Part shown: piece by piece, positions 36,210-45,223 of the stretch | Layout: each line of letters starts with the position of its first letter | Numbering within the stretch: the first letter of the stretch is position 1 | Assembly: GCF_021021555.1 (NCBI RefSeq) | Contig: NZ_JAINWA010000003.1 | Location: forward strand, 1,736,001 to 1,800,000 | Direction: 5' to 3' | DNA from: Teretinema zuelzerae | GTDB taxonomy: Bacteria; Spirochaetota; Spirochaetia; Treponematales; Treponemataceae | Length of the DNA: 64,000 nt | Program-made: the position numbers and the translations under genes | Notes under the pieces: model-generated | What the model was told of the DNA's origin: nothing | The model's input: only the letters and a program-made list of their open reading frames with translations | Database searches by the model: none

Positions 36210-36683
36210 TTAAGTATTATAGCTTGTAAGCTTTATATTTAATCCATTTCCAAAATTATTAATTGCATTTATTGCATTATAAAGTATTTCGTCTTCATTA
36301 ATTTCATCTGATTTGAATATTAATTCATCATTACTACATATCGATTGTTGCCCTTGAATATATTTCTCTTCAATTTTATTAATACTTACATTTGGTCTAA
36401 TTTTTGCAATCGGTGATACTGCATACTTTATATCTAGAGTAATTTGATAAATATAAGCATTTATTGGTAATGAAATAATTATCCATTTTTGCCATGTTGC
36501 TTCTTCTAATCCTGTCGGTGCATATGCACTAATATTTGAAAAATCTGATACTTGGTATTTAGTAAGTAATTCTTGAGTAATTTTATTTTCTATTTTATCT
36601 AATCGCTCTTTATGTAGCGCTATTAACTGGATCATTTCTTTTTTTGTTCTGTCTTCCATTATTACATCCATTTTATTGCACAT
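36210..36683 (-). CDS. Hypothetical protein with coiled N-terminus
   Basis: Up to 157 residues (a start at Met9 near 36659, MEDRTKKEMIQLIALHKERLDKIENKI, is equally plausible). The first 40 residues form a charged helix; the rest is beta-rich. No family recognised. A 270 bp AT-rich leader precedes it. Confidence 0.65.
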   Translation of the reverse strand: MCNKMDVIMEDRTKKEMIQLIALHKERLDKIENKITQELLTKYQVSDFSNISAYAPTGLEEATWQKWIIISLPINAYIYQITLDIKYAVSPIAKIRPNVSINKIEEKYIQGQQSICSNDELIFKSDEINEDEILYNAINAINNFGNGLNIKLTSYNT

Positions 36684-36957
36684 TAAAATAACTTCATAGC
36701 TATTTTGTAAAATTCTGATATTACAGTAACTCGATGAGCAATCACATTACAATAATTCAGCTAATTTTCTTTTATATTCATAAACCTAGTTTAAAAACAG
36801 ATCATATTGTTCATACTATATGCTTTAATTTTTCATATACTAATTAATTCTATTCCCTATATTGACATATTATTTTCTCAATAGTTCGTGCATTTATGTA
36901 TTTCCATGTTTCTTTTTCTATGCAAAAACTCTTATTTATCCTCTGCCCGAAGGGTCA

Positions 36958-37074
36958 AGCTAACATTTGCTTAACCTGCATTGCGTACATTGGCGCACTT
37001 TTTTGCCGAGGAGCGTAGCGACGACTAGCAAAAAGTGTGACAATAGCAATGTCAGGTTGAAGCAGTTGTTAGGC
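36958..37074 (-). other. attC site 36 (class B)
   Basis: Boxes AGCTAAC and GTTAGGC. Encodes the tail of the nuclease-like gene. Confidence 0.92.
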
Positions 37075-37738
37075 GAAAATTATTTAACAATTCTATTCCA
37101 GGAGTAAGAGATTCATAATACATCATATAACTTGTTGCACATTTAATAATATTATCATTTGCTCCTTTTGCTATTTCATTTATTGAAATCATTTTCAAGG
37201 AATCCTTAATAAGTTTATATTCTGAATCCAATTCATAAAATGCAAAATATACCTTCATATTGAAAACGTCTTGAAAATTTTTATATTTCTTAAAATCTCG
37301 TATATCAATACCAACAACATTTCTATTATTATAGAATTTGATATTTCTTGCTTTGACCTCAATCGCAACTTTTTCTCCAACTATTATATAGTCAGGTCTT
37401 TTAATTGATATTTTTCCAGCATGTTTTATATATTGAATAAAGTTACTTTTACTCTGATTAATTTTTTCTATAATAATGTTGTTATTTAAACAATCTTCAA
37501 CAAATGCTTCTTCTGCTAAATAACCTGGAAATGTTTGACATAAATTATCCTTTAATTCATCATGATGTTTAATTTGAGTATATTCAATTTCATTTTCAGC
37601 TTCAATTACCATGGAATTCGAATCAACACCATATAAACTCTTTACTTCATCTATTGATGTTACAAAATACTGAACAATCTGATTTTCAATTATTGATAAA
37701 ATACTATATCCCATATAACACCTGTATAAATAATCCAA
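37052..37738 (-). CDS. PD-(D/E)XK nuclease-like protein
   Basis: 228 residues (or slightly fewer from Met9). The segment SIKRPDYIIVGEKVAIEVKARNIKFY near 125-150 has Asp, then Glu-Val-Lys at the usual spacing of the PD-(D/E)xK fold. An acidic helical N-terminus of 110 residues precedes it. The residues LTTAST and stop are attC-encoded. It may be a restriction-like or toxin nuclease; function is inferred from the motif only. Confidence 0.65.
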   Translation of the reverse strand: MDYLYRCYMGYSILSIIENQIVQYFVTSIDEVKSLYGVDSNSMVIEAENEIEYTQIKHHDELKDNLCQTFPGYLAEEAFVEDCLNNNIIIEKINQSKSNFIQYIKHAGKISIKRPDYIIVGEKVAIEVKARNIKFYNNRNVVGIDIRDFKKYKNFQDVFNMKVYFAFYELDSEYKLIKDSLKMISINEIAKGANDNIIKCATSYMMYYESLTPGIELLNNFRLTTAST

Positions 37739-37771
37739 GTCGAAAAAATATTTTGCGCCCGAAGGGCGTCC

Positions 37772-37832
37772 GCCTAACTATGATTTAACCTGCGAATCCG
37801 CAGGATGAGTCAGGTTGAAATCTGTGTTAGGC
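37772..37832 (-). other. attC site 37 (class X2, 61 bp)
   Basis: Boxes GCCTAAC and GTTAGGC; GATTTAACC arm pairs with GGTTGAAATC; loop CCTGCG-AATC-CGCAGG is unrelated to the other classes. Looks like a site from another source. Confidence 0.9.
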
Positions 37833-38116
37833 GCAAATCTTTCGACATATATCATTCCGTCTTTTTCGCGCCTTAACAATTTGAAATACCCGCCCTCGGG
37901 AATGCCTTTCTTTCCCCACTCGGAAAAAACGCCACCAGATATCTTGCATCCATTTATTGTGTAGATATCATGCTGAAAATCATATTGAACGCAAGCGAAC
38001 TTTATGGCGTATTTTTTCATTGGAAAGAAAATCCAAGTAAGCCACTCCGGAGCGATTTCACATTCGGAAATCTTTAATGCCTTGCAGATAACGCGAAACA
38101 ATTTCCGTTTAATCAT
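37778..38116 (-). CDS. Small hypothetical protein reading through its attC
   Basis: 112 residues, the last 20 of which (from about PNTDFNLTH) are encoded by the attC, since its third frame is open. Residues 1-35 are basic and aromatic (EWLTWIFFPMKKYAIKF). Base composition and attC type are different from the neighbours, so it was probably acquired from a different genome. No family recognised. Confidence 0.65.
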   Translation of the reverse strand: MIKRKLFRVICKALKISECEIAPEWLTWIFFPMKKYAIKFACVQYDFQHDIYTINGCKISGGVFSEWGKKGIPEGGYFKLLRREKDGMIYVERFAPNTDFNLTHPADSQVKS

Positions 38117-38175
38117 TTTATTCCTCCAGCGCGTTGTCCGCGCTTTTGCCGTAGGCGAAACGCGGCAGAGCGTCC

Positions 38176-38284
38176 GCCTAACATTTGCTTAACCTGCGTT
38201 TTGTTTGGCACGGTTTTTGTCGAGCGTAGCGAAGTGCAAAAATCCGTGACAAGCAAATAAGTCAGGTTGAAGCAGTTGTTAGCT
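38176..38284 (-). other. attC site 38 (class A, GTCGAGCG variant)
   Basis: Boxes GCCTAAC and GTTAGCT. Ends Phd/PIN cassette copy 1. Confidence 0.93.
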
Positions 38285-38291
38285 GAATTTT

Positions 38292-38690
38292 TTACCAACT
38301 AAGCTTTAATCCGTACGGTACAAATTTATAAAACTCTTGATCTTTACTTATTATAGTCATATTTCTCGATATGCTTTGCCAAATAAGCATTCTGTCGAAA
38401 GGATCATTATGTGTGTTTTCTTTTAATTTATGATATGTGATTGCTTCTTCGGGTGTTAAACTAATTACTTGAAAATCCATTCTTTCTGCAATTGTTAACA
38501 ATTCTTCTGGTTCTATTTTATCAAGATTTATTTTTTTTAATCTAGTTTTTATTGATATTTCCCAGAAGCTTACGGCACTTACAAAAACTTCATTCTTAGG
38601 ATTTTTAATTATTTCTAATGCTTTTTTTGATAGATTTTCTGTATTTGAAACAGTCCAAAGAAAAGTATGGGTATCTAATAAATAATTCAT
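38292..38690 (-). CDS. vapC: PIN-domain toxin, VapC-like (second family, copy 1)
   Basis: 132 residues: NYLLDTHTFLWTVS, VFVSAVSFWEISIKTRLKKI, and HNDPFDRMLIWQSISRNMTIISKD, the complete set of PIN acidic residues of the YefM-linked VapC group. The start overlaps the antitoxin stop by 4 bp. An identical tandem cassette follows 887 bp on. Confidence 0.93.
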   Translation of the reverse strand: MNYLLDTHTFLWTVSNTENLSKKALEIIKNPKNEVFVSAVSFWEISIKTRLKKINLDKIEPEELLTIAERMDFQVISLTPEEAITYHKLKENTHNDPFDRMLIWQSISRNMTIISKDQEFYKFVPYGLKLSW

Positions 38691-38947
38691 GATAAACCCA
38701 ATAATTCTTCTTCAGTCATTTTAAAATCATCCGTAAACTGAATATTAACTTTACCTTCAAGCAATCCTATTTTTCGTTCTTTTTTATCAACAGAGTCTTT
38801 ATACGGTACAATCATAGCAATGGGTTTCTTCTTTTTTCCATAAAGAATACCAAAGGATTCTCCGGATTTAACCTTTTCCAGAACCTCTGAGAACTGTGCT
38901 TTTAACTCACCAACAGGAAGTGTTTTCATACCAAAAATATCATACAA
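38687..38947 (-). CDS. Phd/YefM antitoxin (second family, copy 1)
   Basis: 86 residues, or 80 from MKTLPVGELKAQFSEVLEKVKSGESFGILYGKKKKPIAMIVPY, the textbook Phd N-terminus. The C-terminal acidic tail should bind the PIN toxin. Confidence 0.9.
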   Translation of the reverse strand: MYDIFGMKTLPVGELKAQFSEVLEKVKSGESFGILYGKKKKPIAMIVPYKDSVDKKERKIGLLEGKVNIQFTDDFKMTEEELLGLS

Positions 38948-39062
38948 GATGCGGTATTTGTCAAGTTGTCAAGTATGCCACTAAGTGTTCTTTTATGGCA
39001 AATCTCTATATTATAATGCTTTATGTTTTTCATTATCTTTTTTGCTCCGCGAAGCGGAGTCC

Positions 39063-39171
39063 AGCTAACATTTGCTTAACCTGCGTTTTGTTTGGCACGG
39101 TTTTTGTCGAGCGTAGCGAAGTGCAAAAATCCGTGACAAGCAAATAAGTCAGGTTGAAGCAGTTGTTAGCT
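39063..39171 (-). other. attC site 39 (class A, GTCGAGCG variant)
   Basis: Boxes AGCTAAC and GTTAGCT; the same variant as site 38, as expected for a duplicated cassette. Confidence 0.93.
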
Positions 39172-39178
39172 GAATTTT

Positions 39179-39577
39179 TTACCAACTAAGCTTTAATCCG
39201 TACGGTACAAATTTATAAAACTCTTGATCTTTACTTATTATAGTCATATTTCTCGATATGCTTTGCCAAATAAGCATTCTGTCGAAAGGATCATTATGTG
39301 TGTTTTCTTTTAATTTATGATATGTGATTGCTTCTTCGGGTGTTAAACTAATTACTTGAAAATCCATTCTTTCTGCAATTGTTAACAATTCTTCTGGTTC
39401 TATTTTATCAAGATTTATTTTTTTTAATCTAGTTTTTATTGATATTTCCCAGAAGCTTACGGCACTTACAAAAACTTCATTCTTAGGATTTTTAATTATT
39501 TCTAATGCTTTTTTTGATAGATTTTCTGTATTTGAAACAGTCCAAAGAAAAGTATGGGTATCTAATAAATAATTCAT
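39179..39577 (-). CDS. vapC: PIN-domain toxin, VapC-like (second family, copy 2)
   Basis: Identical protein to 38292-38690; tandem cassette. Confidence 0.93.
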   Translation of the reverse strand: MNYLLDTHTFLWTVSNTENLSKKALEIIKNPKNEVFVSAVSFWEISIKTRLKKINLDKIEPEELLTIAERMDFQVISLTPEEAITYHKLKENTHNDPFDRMLIWQSISRNMTIISKDQEFYKFVPYGLKLSW

Positions 39578-39834
39578 GATAAACCCAATAATTCTTCTTC
39601 AGTCATTTTAAAATCATCCGTAAACTGAATATTAACTTTACCTTCAAGCAATCCTATTTTTCGTTCTTTTTTATCAACAGAGTCTTTATACGGTACAATC
39701 ATAGCAATGGGTTTCTTCTTTTTTCCATAAAGAATACCAAAGGATTCTCCGGATTTAACCTTTTCCAGAACCTCTGAGAACTGTGCTTTTAACTCACCAA
39801 CAGGAAGTGTTTTCATACCAAAAATATCATACAA
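39574..39834 (-). CDS. Phd/YefM antitoxin (second family, copy 2)
   Basis: Identical to 38687-38947, overlapping its toxin by 4 bp. Confidence 0.9.
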   Translation of the reverse strand: MYDIFGMKTLPVGELKAQFSEVLEKVKSGESFGILYGKKKKPIAMIVPYKDSVDKKERKIGLLEGKVNIQFTDDFKMTEEELLGLS

Positions 39835-39949
39835 GATGCGGTATTTGTCAAGTTGTCAAGTATGCCACTAAGTGTTCTTTTATGGCAAATCTCTATATTA
39901 TAATGCTTTATGTTTTTCATTATCTTTTTTGCTCCGCGAAGCGGAGTCC

Positions 39950-40058
39950 AGCTAACATTTGCTTAACCTGCGTTTTGTTTGGCACGGTTTTTGCCGAGCG
40001 TAGCGAAGTGCAAAAATCCGTGACAAGCAAATAAGTCAGGTTGAAGCAGTTGTTAGTT
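39950..40058 (-). other. attC site 40 (class A)
   Basis: Boxes AGCTAAC and GTTAGTT. Confidence 0.93.
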
Positions 40059-40291
40059 TATTTTTTTGTCCGTATTACTGATGTAATAATAATCAGTATT
40101 CCTGCTGCGAAAGAAAAATAACTTACTGGTTCTCCGATATTTAGAAAACCTATTAATAGTTGTAAAACACCTAACAGGATTGTACTAATTGATTGTGATT
40201 TATTCATTTGACCCATTTTCAATTCTTTACCCAAAGAATAGATAAACATCATTATCGTGATTACAACTAAAACAAAAAGAATAGATTTCAT
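40058..40291 (-). CDS. Small membrane protein, two to three helices
   Basis: 77 residues with helices at about 3-20, 35-52 and 57-73. No family recognised; similar in style to several other short membrane cassette products here. Its stop touches the attC box. Confidence 0.6.
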   Translation of the reverse strand: MKSILFVLVVITIMMFIYSLGKELKMGQMNKSQSISTILLGVLQLLIGFLNIGEPVSYFSFAAGILIIITSVIRTKK

Positions 40292-40734
40292 TTTTTCTTC
40301 TTATTTAAAATCCAAATTTTCTGAAAATTCTGTAGTTACTGATAAGTTTCCAAATAATTCTTTATCTAAAGATTACACTATTTTTTCTTCAACAAAATAT
40401 TCCTATCTTCATAATAATCATTATGTGTAGAAGGGTTTTAAGCACGTAAACTGTTTTAATAATTTTTCGTTACTTTTTAATTTACTAAAAGCACTAAGGA
40501 TTTTGTATTACAAGAGCTAGTCCGATCAATTTTTGACAGTTTATTTTACTCAATATTATTGTCTTAATTTTTTTGTAGCTTCCTTCTTACTAAGACAAAA
40601 ACAATACTATTAATCAATTCCATTAATGTGTCGAACTGTTATAAGCATTTATTAAATTCATGTAATTTCCTAAAAAACAGAAGCCTTGTCACAGCATTTC
40701 ACAATGCATTTTTCCTCGCGCGCCGAAGGCGTCA
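40292..40734. other. Long AT-rich cassette leader
   Basis: About 440 bp without a plausible gene, ending with the GC-rich hairpin CGCGCGCCGAAGGCG. I see no clear promoter, RNA or repeat. Confidence 0.5.
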
Positions 40735-40843
40735 AACTAACATTTGCTTAACCTGCGTTTTGTTTGGCGCGGTTTTTGCCGAGCGTAGCGAAGTGCAAAA
40801 ATCCGTGACAAGCAAATAAGTCAGGTTGAAGCAGTTGTTAGAT
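40735..40843 (-). other. attC site 41 (class A)
   Basis: Boxes AACTAAC and GTTAGAT. Confidence 0.93.
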
Positions 40844-40851
40844 AATTTCCA

Positions 40852-41550
40852 TTACGGTCCAAAACTCCTAAATGTTTCAGGCAGTAATCGATAATATTCA
40901 TTCCCAATTATTTGCTTTGTTATGCCCTCTATCATTTTATCAGTTACTACAGTTATTTGTTTCATATTTATATCATCAATTGTTTGTGAATCAAATTCTA
41001 TATACTCATTACCTCTGATATTTAAATATTGTAGTGACTTAGGAAATTTGCATCCATTTACTTTCGTTAGATTTGACGATGAAATTTCAAAATATTCTAA
41101 TTGTGTATTACTTAGATCTATATTTTCCATGCTATTTATTTCCATAGACTGAAGATAAACAATTTTCAACATTGGCATTTTTTGCATAGAAAACAAGCAG
41201 TCTTCACTTAATCCAAATGACATACATAAACTTTCTATCTTATTTGATTCAAACACAGTGAAATCACTAAAAGAGTTTAATTCCATATATAATGAAACTT
41301 TTTTGAGGTTCACTAATTCTGAAATATTATCTATTTTTTTTATTGGACTTTTATGTTCATATTTTGTAATACATTTTCCTTTCTCATTAAATGACAGATG
41401 TGACTTAACACCAAAAATTTCATCAATTGAGTCACTCGTACTGACAATATTTTCTGTGCCATTCAACAGTGTAATTTTCAACTGTACTTCAGCTTGAATA
41501 TTAAAATATACTGAAAAGATAAGGATAGATGAAAGAATTAATTTTTGCAT
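40852..41550 (-). CDS. Secreted leucine-rich-repeat-like protein
   Basis: 232 residues. Signal peptide 1-20 (ending IQAE). From about residue 70 several 21-24 residue units of the pattern LxxLKKVxLYMxLNSFSDF, MLKIVYLQSMEINSMENIDLSNTQLEYFEISSSNLTKV and SLQYLNIRGNEY resemble degenerate LRRs. Probably exported. Function unknown. Confidence 0.7.
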   Translation of the reverse strand: MQKLILSSILIFSVYFNIQAEVQLKITLLNGTENIVSTSDSIDEIFGVKSHLSFNEKGKCITKYEHKSPIKKIDNISELVNLKKVSLYMELNSFSDFTVFESNKIESLCMSFGLSEDCLFSMQKMPMLKIVYLQSMEINSMENIDLSNTQLEYFEISSSNLTKVNGCKFPKSLQYLNIRGNEYIEFDSQTIDDINMKQITVVTDKMIEGITKQIIGNEYYRLLPETFRSFGP

Positions 41551-41611
41551 TACAACCTCTTTAACCTGATAGATATTTGATGAATATTCTCTTCGCGCGC
41601 CGAAGGCGTCT

Positions 41612-41720
41612 ATCTAACATTGGTTTAACCTGCGTTTTGTTTGGCGCGGTTTTTGCCGAGCGCAGCGAAGTGCAAAAATCCGTGACAAGCAAATAAGTCA
41701 GGTTGAAACCGTTGTTAGTC
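41612..41720 (-). other. attC site 42 (class A, GGTTTAACC variant)
   Basis: Boxes ATCTAAC and GTTAGTC. Same variant as site 13, carried by the second copy of the same cassette. Confidence 0.93.
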
Positions 41721-41984
41721 GCTTTCTTTTGATATAAACACACCACCAAATAAACTTGTCATTGCATAGAAAGTGATATATTGATCATTATTTATTGATA
41801 ACCGCACATAATATTTTGTCCCAGATCCTGGACCAACTGGACCAAACAATGACCAACAAACACTTAATCCTGTGATATTTTGATAGTTCTTTTTTACATA
41901 TTTAACAATTCGTTGTCGCAAGTAATAAATATATATTACATACACAGGAATAACGACAGCTATACTCATTAAAAATGATTTCAT
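41715..41984 (-). CDS. Small single-pass membrane protein (copy 2)
   Basis: 89 residues, one substitution from 11636-11905. The conservation of both genes in the two copies supports that it is a real gene. Confidence 0.75.
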   Translation of the reverse strand: MKSFLMSIAVVIPVYVIYIYYLRQRIVKYVKKNYQNITGLSVCWSLFGPVGPGSGTKYYVRLSINNDQYITFYAMTSLFGGVFISKESD

Positions 41985-42047
41985 TGTAACTTCCTTTTAT
42001 TAAAGATTATCAATTAAACTCATCAAACAAAAAAGATTAATAAATAC

Positions 42048-42548
42048 TCAATTATTACCGGCTATTAAATATTCTGCTTTAATTAATTTTGATACATATT
42101 GATTGCTTATTGTATCAACTGGAATAAATCCGTTTCGTGTATACATCTCGGTAATAGGTTTTCTGTTTCCATCATAATCTAATCGTATGTATTTTTTATT
42201 CATTTCTCGTCCATATTCTTTTACCCACTTAAGTATTCTATCAGAGTAATTCTTACCACAATACTTATTACTGATAACAAATTTGTGAAAATAATATGTT
42301 GAATTATCAGTTACTTCTGGCCAATACAACCGATCATACTCAACAAAAATGAAGCCACCAATAACTTCATTATTAATTATTCCTACATAAAAAACGGGAT
42401 TCTCATATTTTCTATTCAATGCCTCAAGAGTAAATTGAGATTCATCCCATAATGGTTTATTCATTGATCGCAACCATTTTACTTTCTCAATATAGATAGA
42501 AAGTAATGTAATTATTTCAGTAGAATCAGCTGTTTTTATCGTTAACAT
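42048..42548 (-). CDS. GNAT-family N-acetyltransferase (copy 2)
   Basis: 166 residues from the ATG at 42548. About seven substitutions relative to 11968-12468, all outside the core fold positions, so both copies look functional but have begun to diverge, unlike the tandem toxin cassettes. Confidence 0.85.
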   Translation of the reverse strand: MLTIKTADSTEIITLLSIYIEKVKWLRSMNKPLWDESQFTLEALNRKYENPVFYVGIINNEVIGGFIFVEYDRLYWPEVTDNSTYYFHKFVISNKYCGKNYSDRILKWVKEYGREMNKKYIRLDYDGNRKPITEMYTRNGFIPVDTISNQYVSKLIKAEYLIAGNN

Positions 42549-42587
42549 AAATTCCTTTAATTTCTTTCCTCGGCGCCGTAGGCGTCC

Positions 42588-42696
42588 GACTAACATTTGC
42601 TTAACCTGCGTTTTGTTTGGCGCGGTTTTTGCCGAGCGTAGCGAAGTGCAAAAATCCGTGACAAGCAAATAAGTCAGGTTGAAGCAGTTGTTAGAT
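42588..42696 (-). other. attC site 43 (class A)
   Basis: Boxes GACTAAC and GTTAGAT. Ends family B copy 4. Confidence 0.93.
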
Positions 42697-43086
42697 CGCC
42701 AACTGTTTAACAATTCAGTTTATAACCAACTACATCAATGTTAGAAAACGATTTGCAGTACCATTAAAAACCCGAAGGCTGAATCCTTATGACTTGTTAT
42801 AATGTGAAGCCTGAGGAAACTCTTCTGCATATCGTTTTCTAACATCTGTTCCTGCAAGTTTTAGCACAAGTGGTATGAAGTCAACTTCATCAACGAAAGA
42901 AAAAGTTTTAATCACGATAACACTTTAAGTAATAAACTAGGTGCAAACTGTATAACCGTCTTCCAGAGTGTTATCATCTGTTGAACTTTTTCTTAAGTCT
43001 ATTTTCAGTGACAGTTTACTTCATTTATACACAATCTTCTTCCAAATCTATTTCTTTTTCTTTTATTAATAAGTGTAGATTGGTCG
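42697..43086. repeat. Gene-less cassette family B, copy 4
   Basis: As copy 3, with GTCTTCC replacing the T-run before AGAGTGTTATC. Paired segments are intact. Confidence 0.82.
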
Positions 43087-43195
43087 AACTAACATTTGCT
43101 TAACCTGCGTTTTGTTTGGCGCGGTTTTTGCCGAGCGCAGCGAAGTGCAAAAATCCGTGACAAGCAAATAAGTCAGGTTGAAGCAGTTGTTAGAC
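43087..43195 (-). other. attC site 44 (class A)
   Basis: Boxes AACTAAC and GTTAGAC. Belongs to the inverted RHH/PIN cassette. Confidence 0.93.
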
Positions 43196-43332
43196 AATTT
43201 TTTATCGAAATAGCTAATTCATTACAATACAAAGAAATAGTATTATTGCTATTTCATATTTCTTTATCAGATATTGATTTAATAGAATTTAATATTACCA
43301 TTAAAAACACTTTCGAATCATTTATTGACTTA

Positions 43333-43362
43333 TTATACGTATTGTTTTATATTTTATACGTA
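43333..43362 (+). promoter_or_regulatory. Repeated TTATACGTA operator of the inverted RHH/PIN module
   Basis: TTATACGTA at 43333-43341 and again at 43354-43362, 21 bp apart (two helical turns), just before AAGGAGG and the antitoxin ATG. The core TATACGTA is the one seen at the other RHH/PIN family. Confidence 0.65.
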
Positions 43363-43374
43363 AGGAGGTTGATT

Positions 43375-43617
43375 ATGTCTAAAAAATTAACATTGAACAT
43401 TGATGATGAATTGATTAATTTTGCTCATTCCTATTCTCAACAAAATGGTTTGTCTATTTCTAAACTGTTCGAGCAGTATCTTAATCGTTTACGATCAACT
43501 GATCAAAACCAAGAACTAAATTCTAAGACGACTACTTTATATGGTCTTTTCCAAGACTCACCTATTCCAGATAAAAAACTATTAAGGACAAAATTTCATG
43601 AAAAAGATTCTCATTGA
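43375..43617 (+). CDS. Ribbon-helix-helix antitoxin (third TA family)
   Basis: 80 residues from the ATG after AAGGAGG; the open frame to its left is attC and leader. KKLTLNIDDELINFAHSYSQQNGLSISKLFEQYLNRL is the RHH fold. It differs in sequence from the antitoxin at 7662-7901 but shares the operator core. Confidence 0.9.
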   Translation: MSKKLTLNIDDELINFAHSYSQQNGLSISKLFEQYLNRLRSTDQNQELNSKTTTLYGLFQDSPIPDKKLLRTKFHEKDSH

Positions 43618-44005
43618 TTTAAATATCATTCTTGATTTTTTGAATAAAAGAAATTTCCATGTAGAAGCAGCTCAAGTTATTAATATGTGTGTAGAAAAGA
43701 AAATATCTGGCTACATCTGTGCTCATGAAGTAACAACGTTATCATATTTTCTACTAAAGGATCAAAAAGATAAAACAAAAGTAATAAATACAATTACAGC
43801 ATTACTAGATATATTCAATATAATTCCAATTGATGAAACTATTTTGCGGGATTCATTAATATCACCAATTTCTGATTACGAAGATGCAGTTATTGAAGTG
43901 AGTTCAATGAAAACAAATATTGACTACATTATTTCACGTAATATTTCTGACTTTAAATCTTCTCGTATTCCAACGTATACACCAGAACAATTTTTAATTC
44001 TTTAA
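43598..44005 (+). CDS. vapC: PIN-domain toxin (third TA family)
   Basis: 135 residues: KKILIDLNIILDFLNKR, then SDYEDAVIEVSS and DYIISRNISDF, matching PIN/VapC toxins. Overlaps the antitoxin by 20 bp. The module is opposite to array transcription, so it must have its own promoter. Intact. Confidence 0.9.
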   Translation: MKKILIDLNIILDFLNKRNFHVEAAQVINMCVEKKISGYICAHEVTTLSYFLLKDQKDKTKVINTITALLDIFNIIPIDETILRDSLISPISDYEDAVIEVSSMKTNIDYIISRNISDFKSSRIPTYTPEQFLIL

Positions 44006-44032
44006 TTCTTTCCTCGCCCGCCGAAGGCGTGT

Positions 44033-44091
44033 GTCTAACATTTGCTTAACCTGCATTGCGAAGCAATGTCAGGTTGAAGCAGTTGTTAGAA
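44033..44091 (-). other. attC site 45 (class F, minimal 59 bp)
   Basis: Boxes GTCTAAC and GTTAGAA; the only class F site not linked to an HUH transposase. Supplies the stop of the kelch gene. Confidence 0.93.
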
Positions 44092-45072
44092 AAAAATTTC
44101 TGTATACATTGGATTCTTTTCTAAAACATTTAAATCTAAAGACCATTTATATGGTTGGATTTTATTCATACTAAAACCTCCATATATAAATATTCTATTT
44201 TTACTTGAACAATAAAATACAACACTTTCATTCAAGTCAAATGGTAATCCTTGAACATATAAATCATTAAACTCATCTTTTTCAATATCATAAAATATAA
44301 TGGATCTACACACTTCCATTCCATTATATGTTCCTAACATAAAAAACACTTTCTTATATTTTTCTATATACACTGCTTTTGAAAATGTACGACCAACAAA
44401 TTCATTACATTTTTTGCTAATGAGCTTCATATTCTTTAAGTCCATTAATACATATTCACTATGACATATAGGATAATTATTCTGTGTAAAACCAGAGAAA
44501 CATAAAACCTTATCAGTATTTATACATATTGATGTTGAGCCGGTCTTAAATACAATATTTTCATCAAGAATAAATGTGTCACATATTTTCGTAGTAATAT
44601 CAAAAACATTCAGTAATTGCGGATCACAATTTAATCCACCATAGTAATATATTTTCTTGTCTTCAATACTTAACACGCTTGATGACCGAAATTTCATATT
44701 TGGTGCATCTATTTTTTCTATCTCATCATTTTCCAATTCATAAATAAGAATTTCATCAAATACTTTAGTTGAACCAAATTGTGTATATGATAAACCTCCA
44801 ACTATGTATAGTTTGTTGTCATAAAAATACATTTCATGATTTATTCTTGGAGTAACTGGTAAAACAATATTCTTACATATTTTTGAAGTACTAATATCAA
44901 AGACAACTAATTCACTTGTTGGAGTAAATTTATTGGTAATTCCACCAAATACAAACAGTATTGAATTTTTTTGATCAATACAAGAAGCAGCACTTCCTCT
45001 TAATAAAGGACTATTTTCATCAAGTAATTCATAATCCCAATACTCTTCTAATTCAAAAGAAATCATTTTCAT
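44086..45072 (-). CDS. Kelch-repeat beta-propeller protein
   Basis: 328 residues with repeated units of about 48 residues that carry the kelch double Gly and hydrophobic signature: ILFVFGGITNKF, KLYIVGGLSYTQF, KIYYYGGLNCDP, KVLCFSGFTQNN, KVFFMLGTYNGM and RIFIYGGFSMNK. Six blades are visible, with no signal peptide, so a cytoplasmic propeller is likely. Such folds bind sugars or proteins. TAA stop in the attC. Confidence 0.88.
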   Translation of the reverse strand: MKMISFELEEYWDYELLDENSPLLRGSAASCIDQKNSILFVFGGITNKFTPTSELVVFDISTSKICKNIVLPVTPRINHEMYFYDNKLYIVGGLSYTQFGSTKVFDEILIYELENDEIEKIDAPNMKFRSSSVLSIEDKKIYYYGGLNCDPQLLNVFDITTKICDTFILDENIVFKTGSTSICINTDKVLCFSGFTQNNYPICHSEYVLMDLKNMKLISKKCNEFVGRTFSKAVYIEKYKKVFFMLGTYNGMEVCRSIIFYDIEKDEFNDLYVQGLPFDLNESVVFYCSSKNRIFIYGGFSMNKIQPYKWSLDLNVLEKNPMYTEIFF

Positions 45073-45113
45073 TTTTTGAAATACCCTTTTTTCGCGCCGC
45101 GAAAGCGGCGTCG

Positions 45114-45223
45114 TTCTAACATTAGCTTAACCTGCGAGGCGTCAAGCTGGCACGATTTTTGCCGAGCGAAGCGATAGCAAAATTCGTGACAGTAGCCGAG
45201 TCAGGTTGAAGCTTTTGTTAGGT
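45114..45223 (-). other. attC site 46 (class E variant)
   Basis: Boxes TTCTAAC and GTTAGGT; arm AGCTTAACC pairs with GGTTGAAGCTT; inner stem CACGATTTTTGC. Encodes the tail of the reductase gene. Confidence 0.92.
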
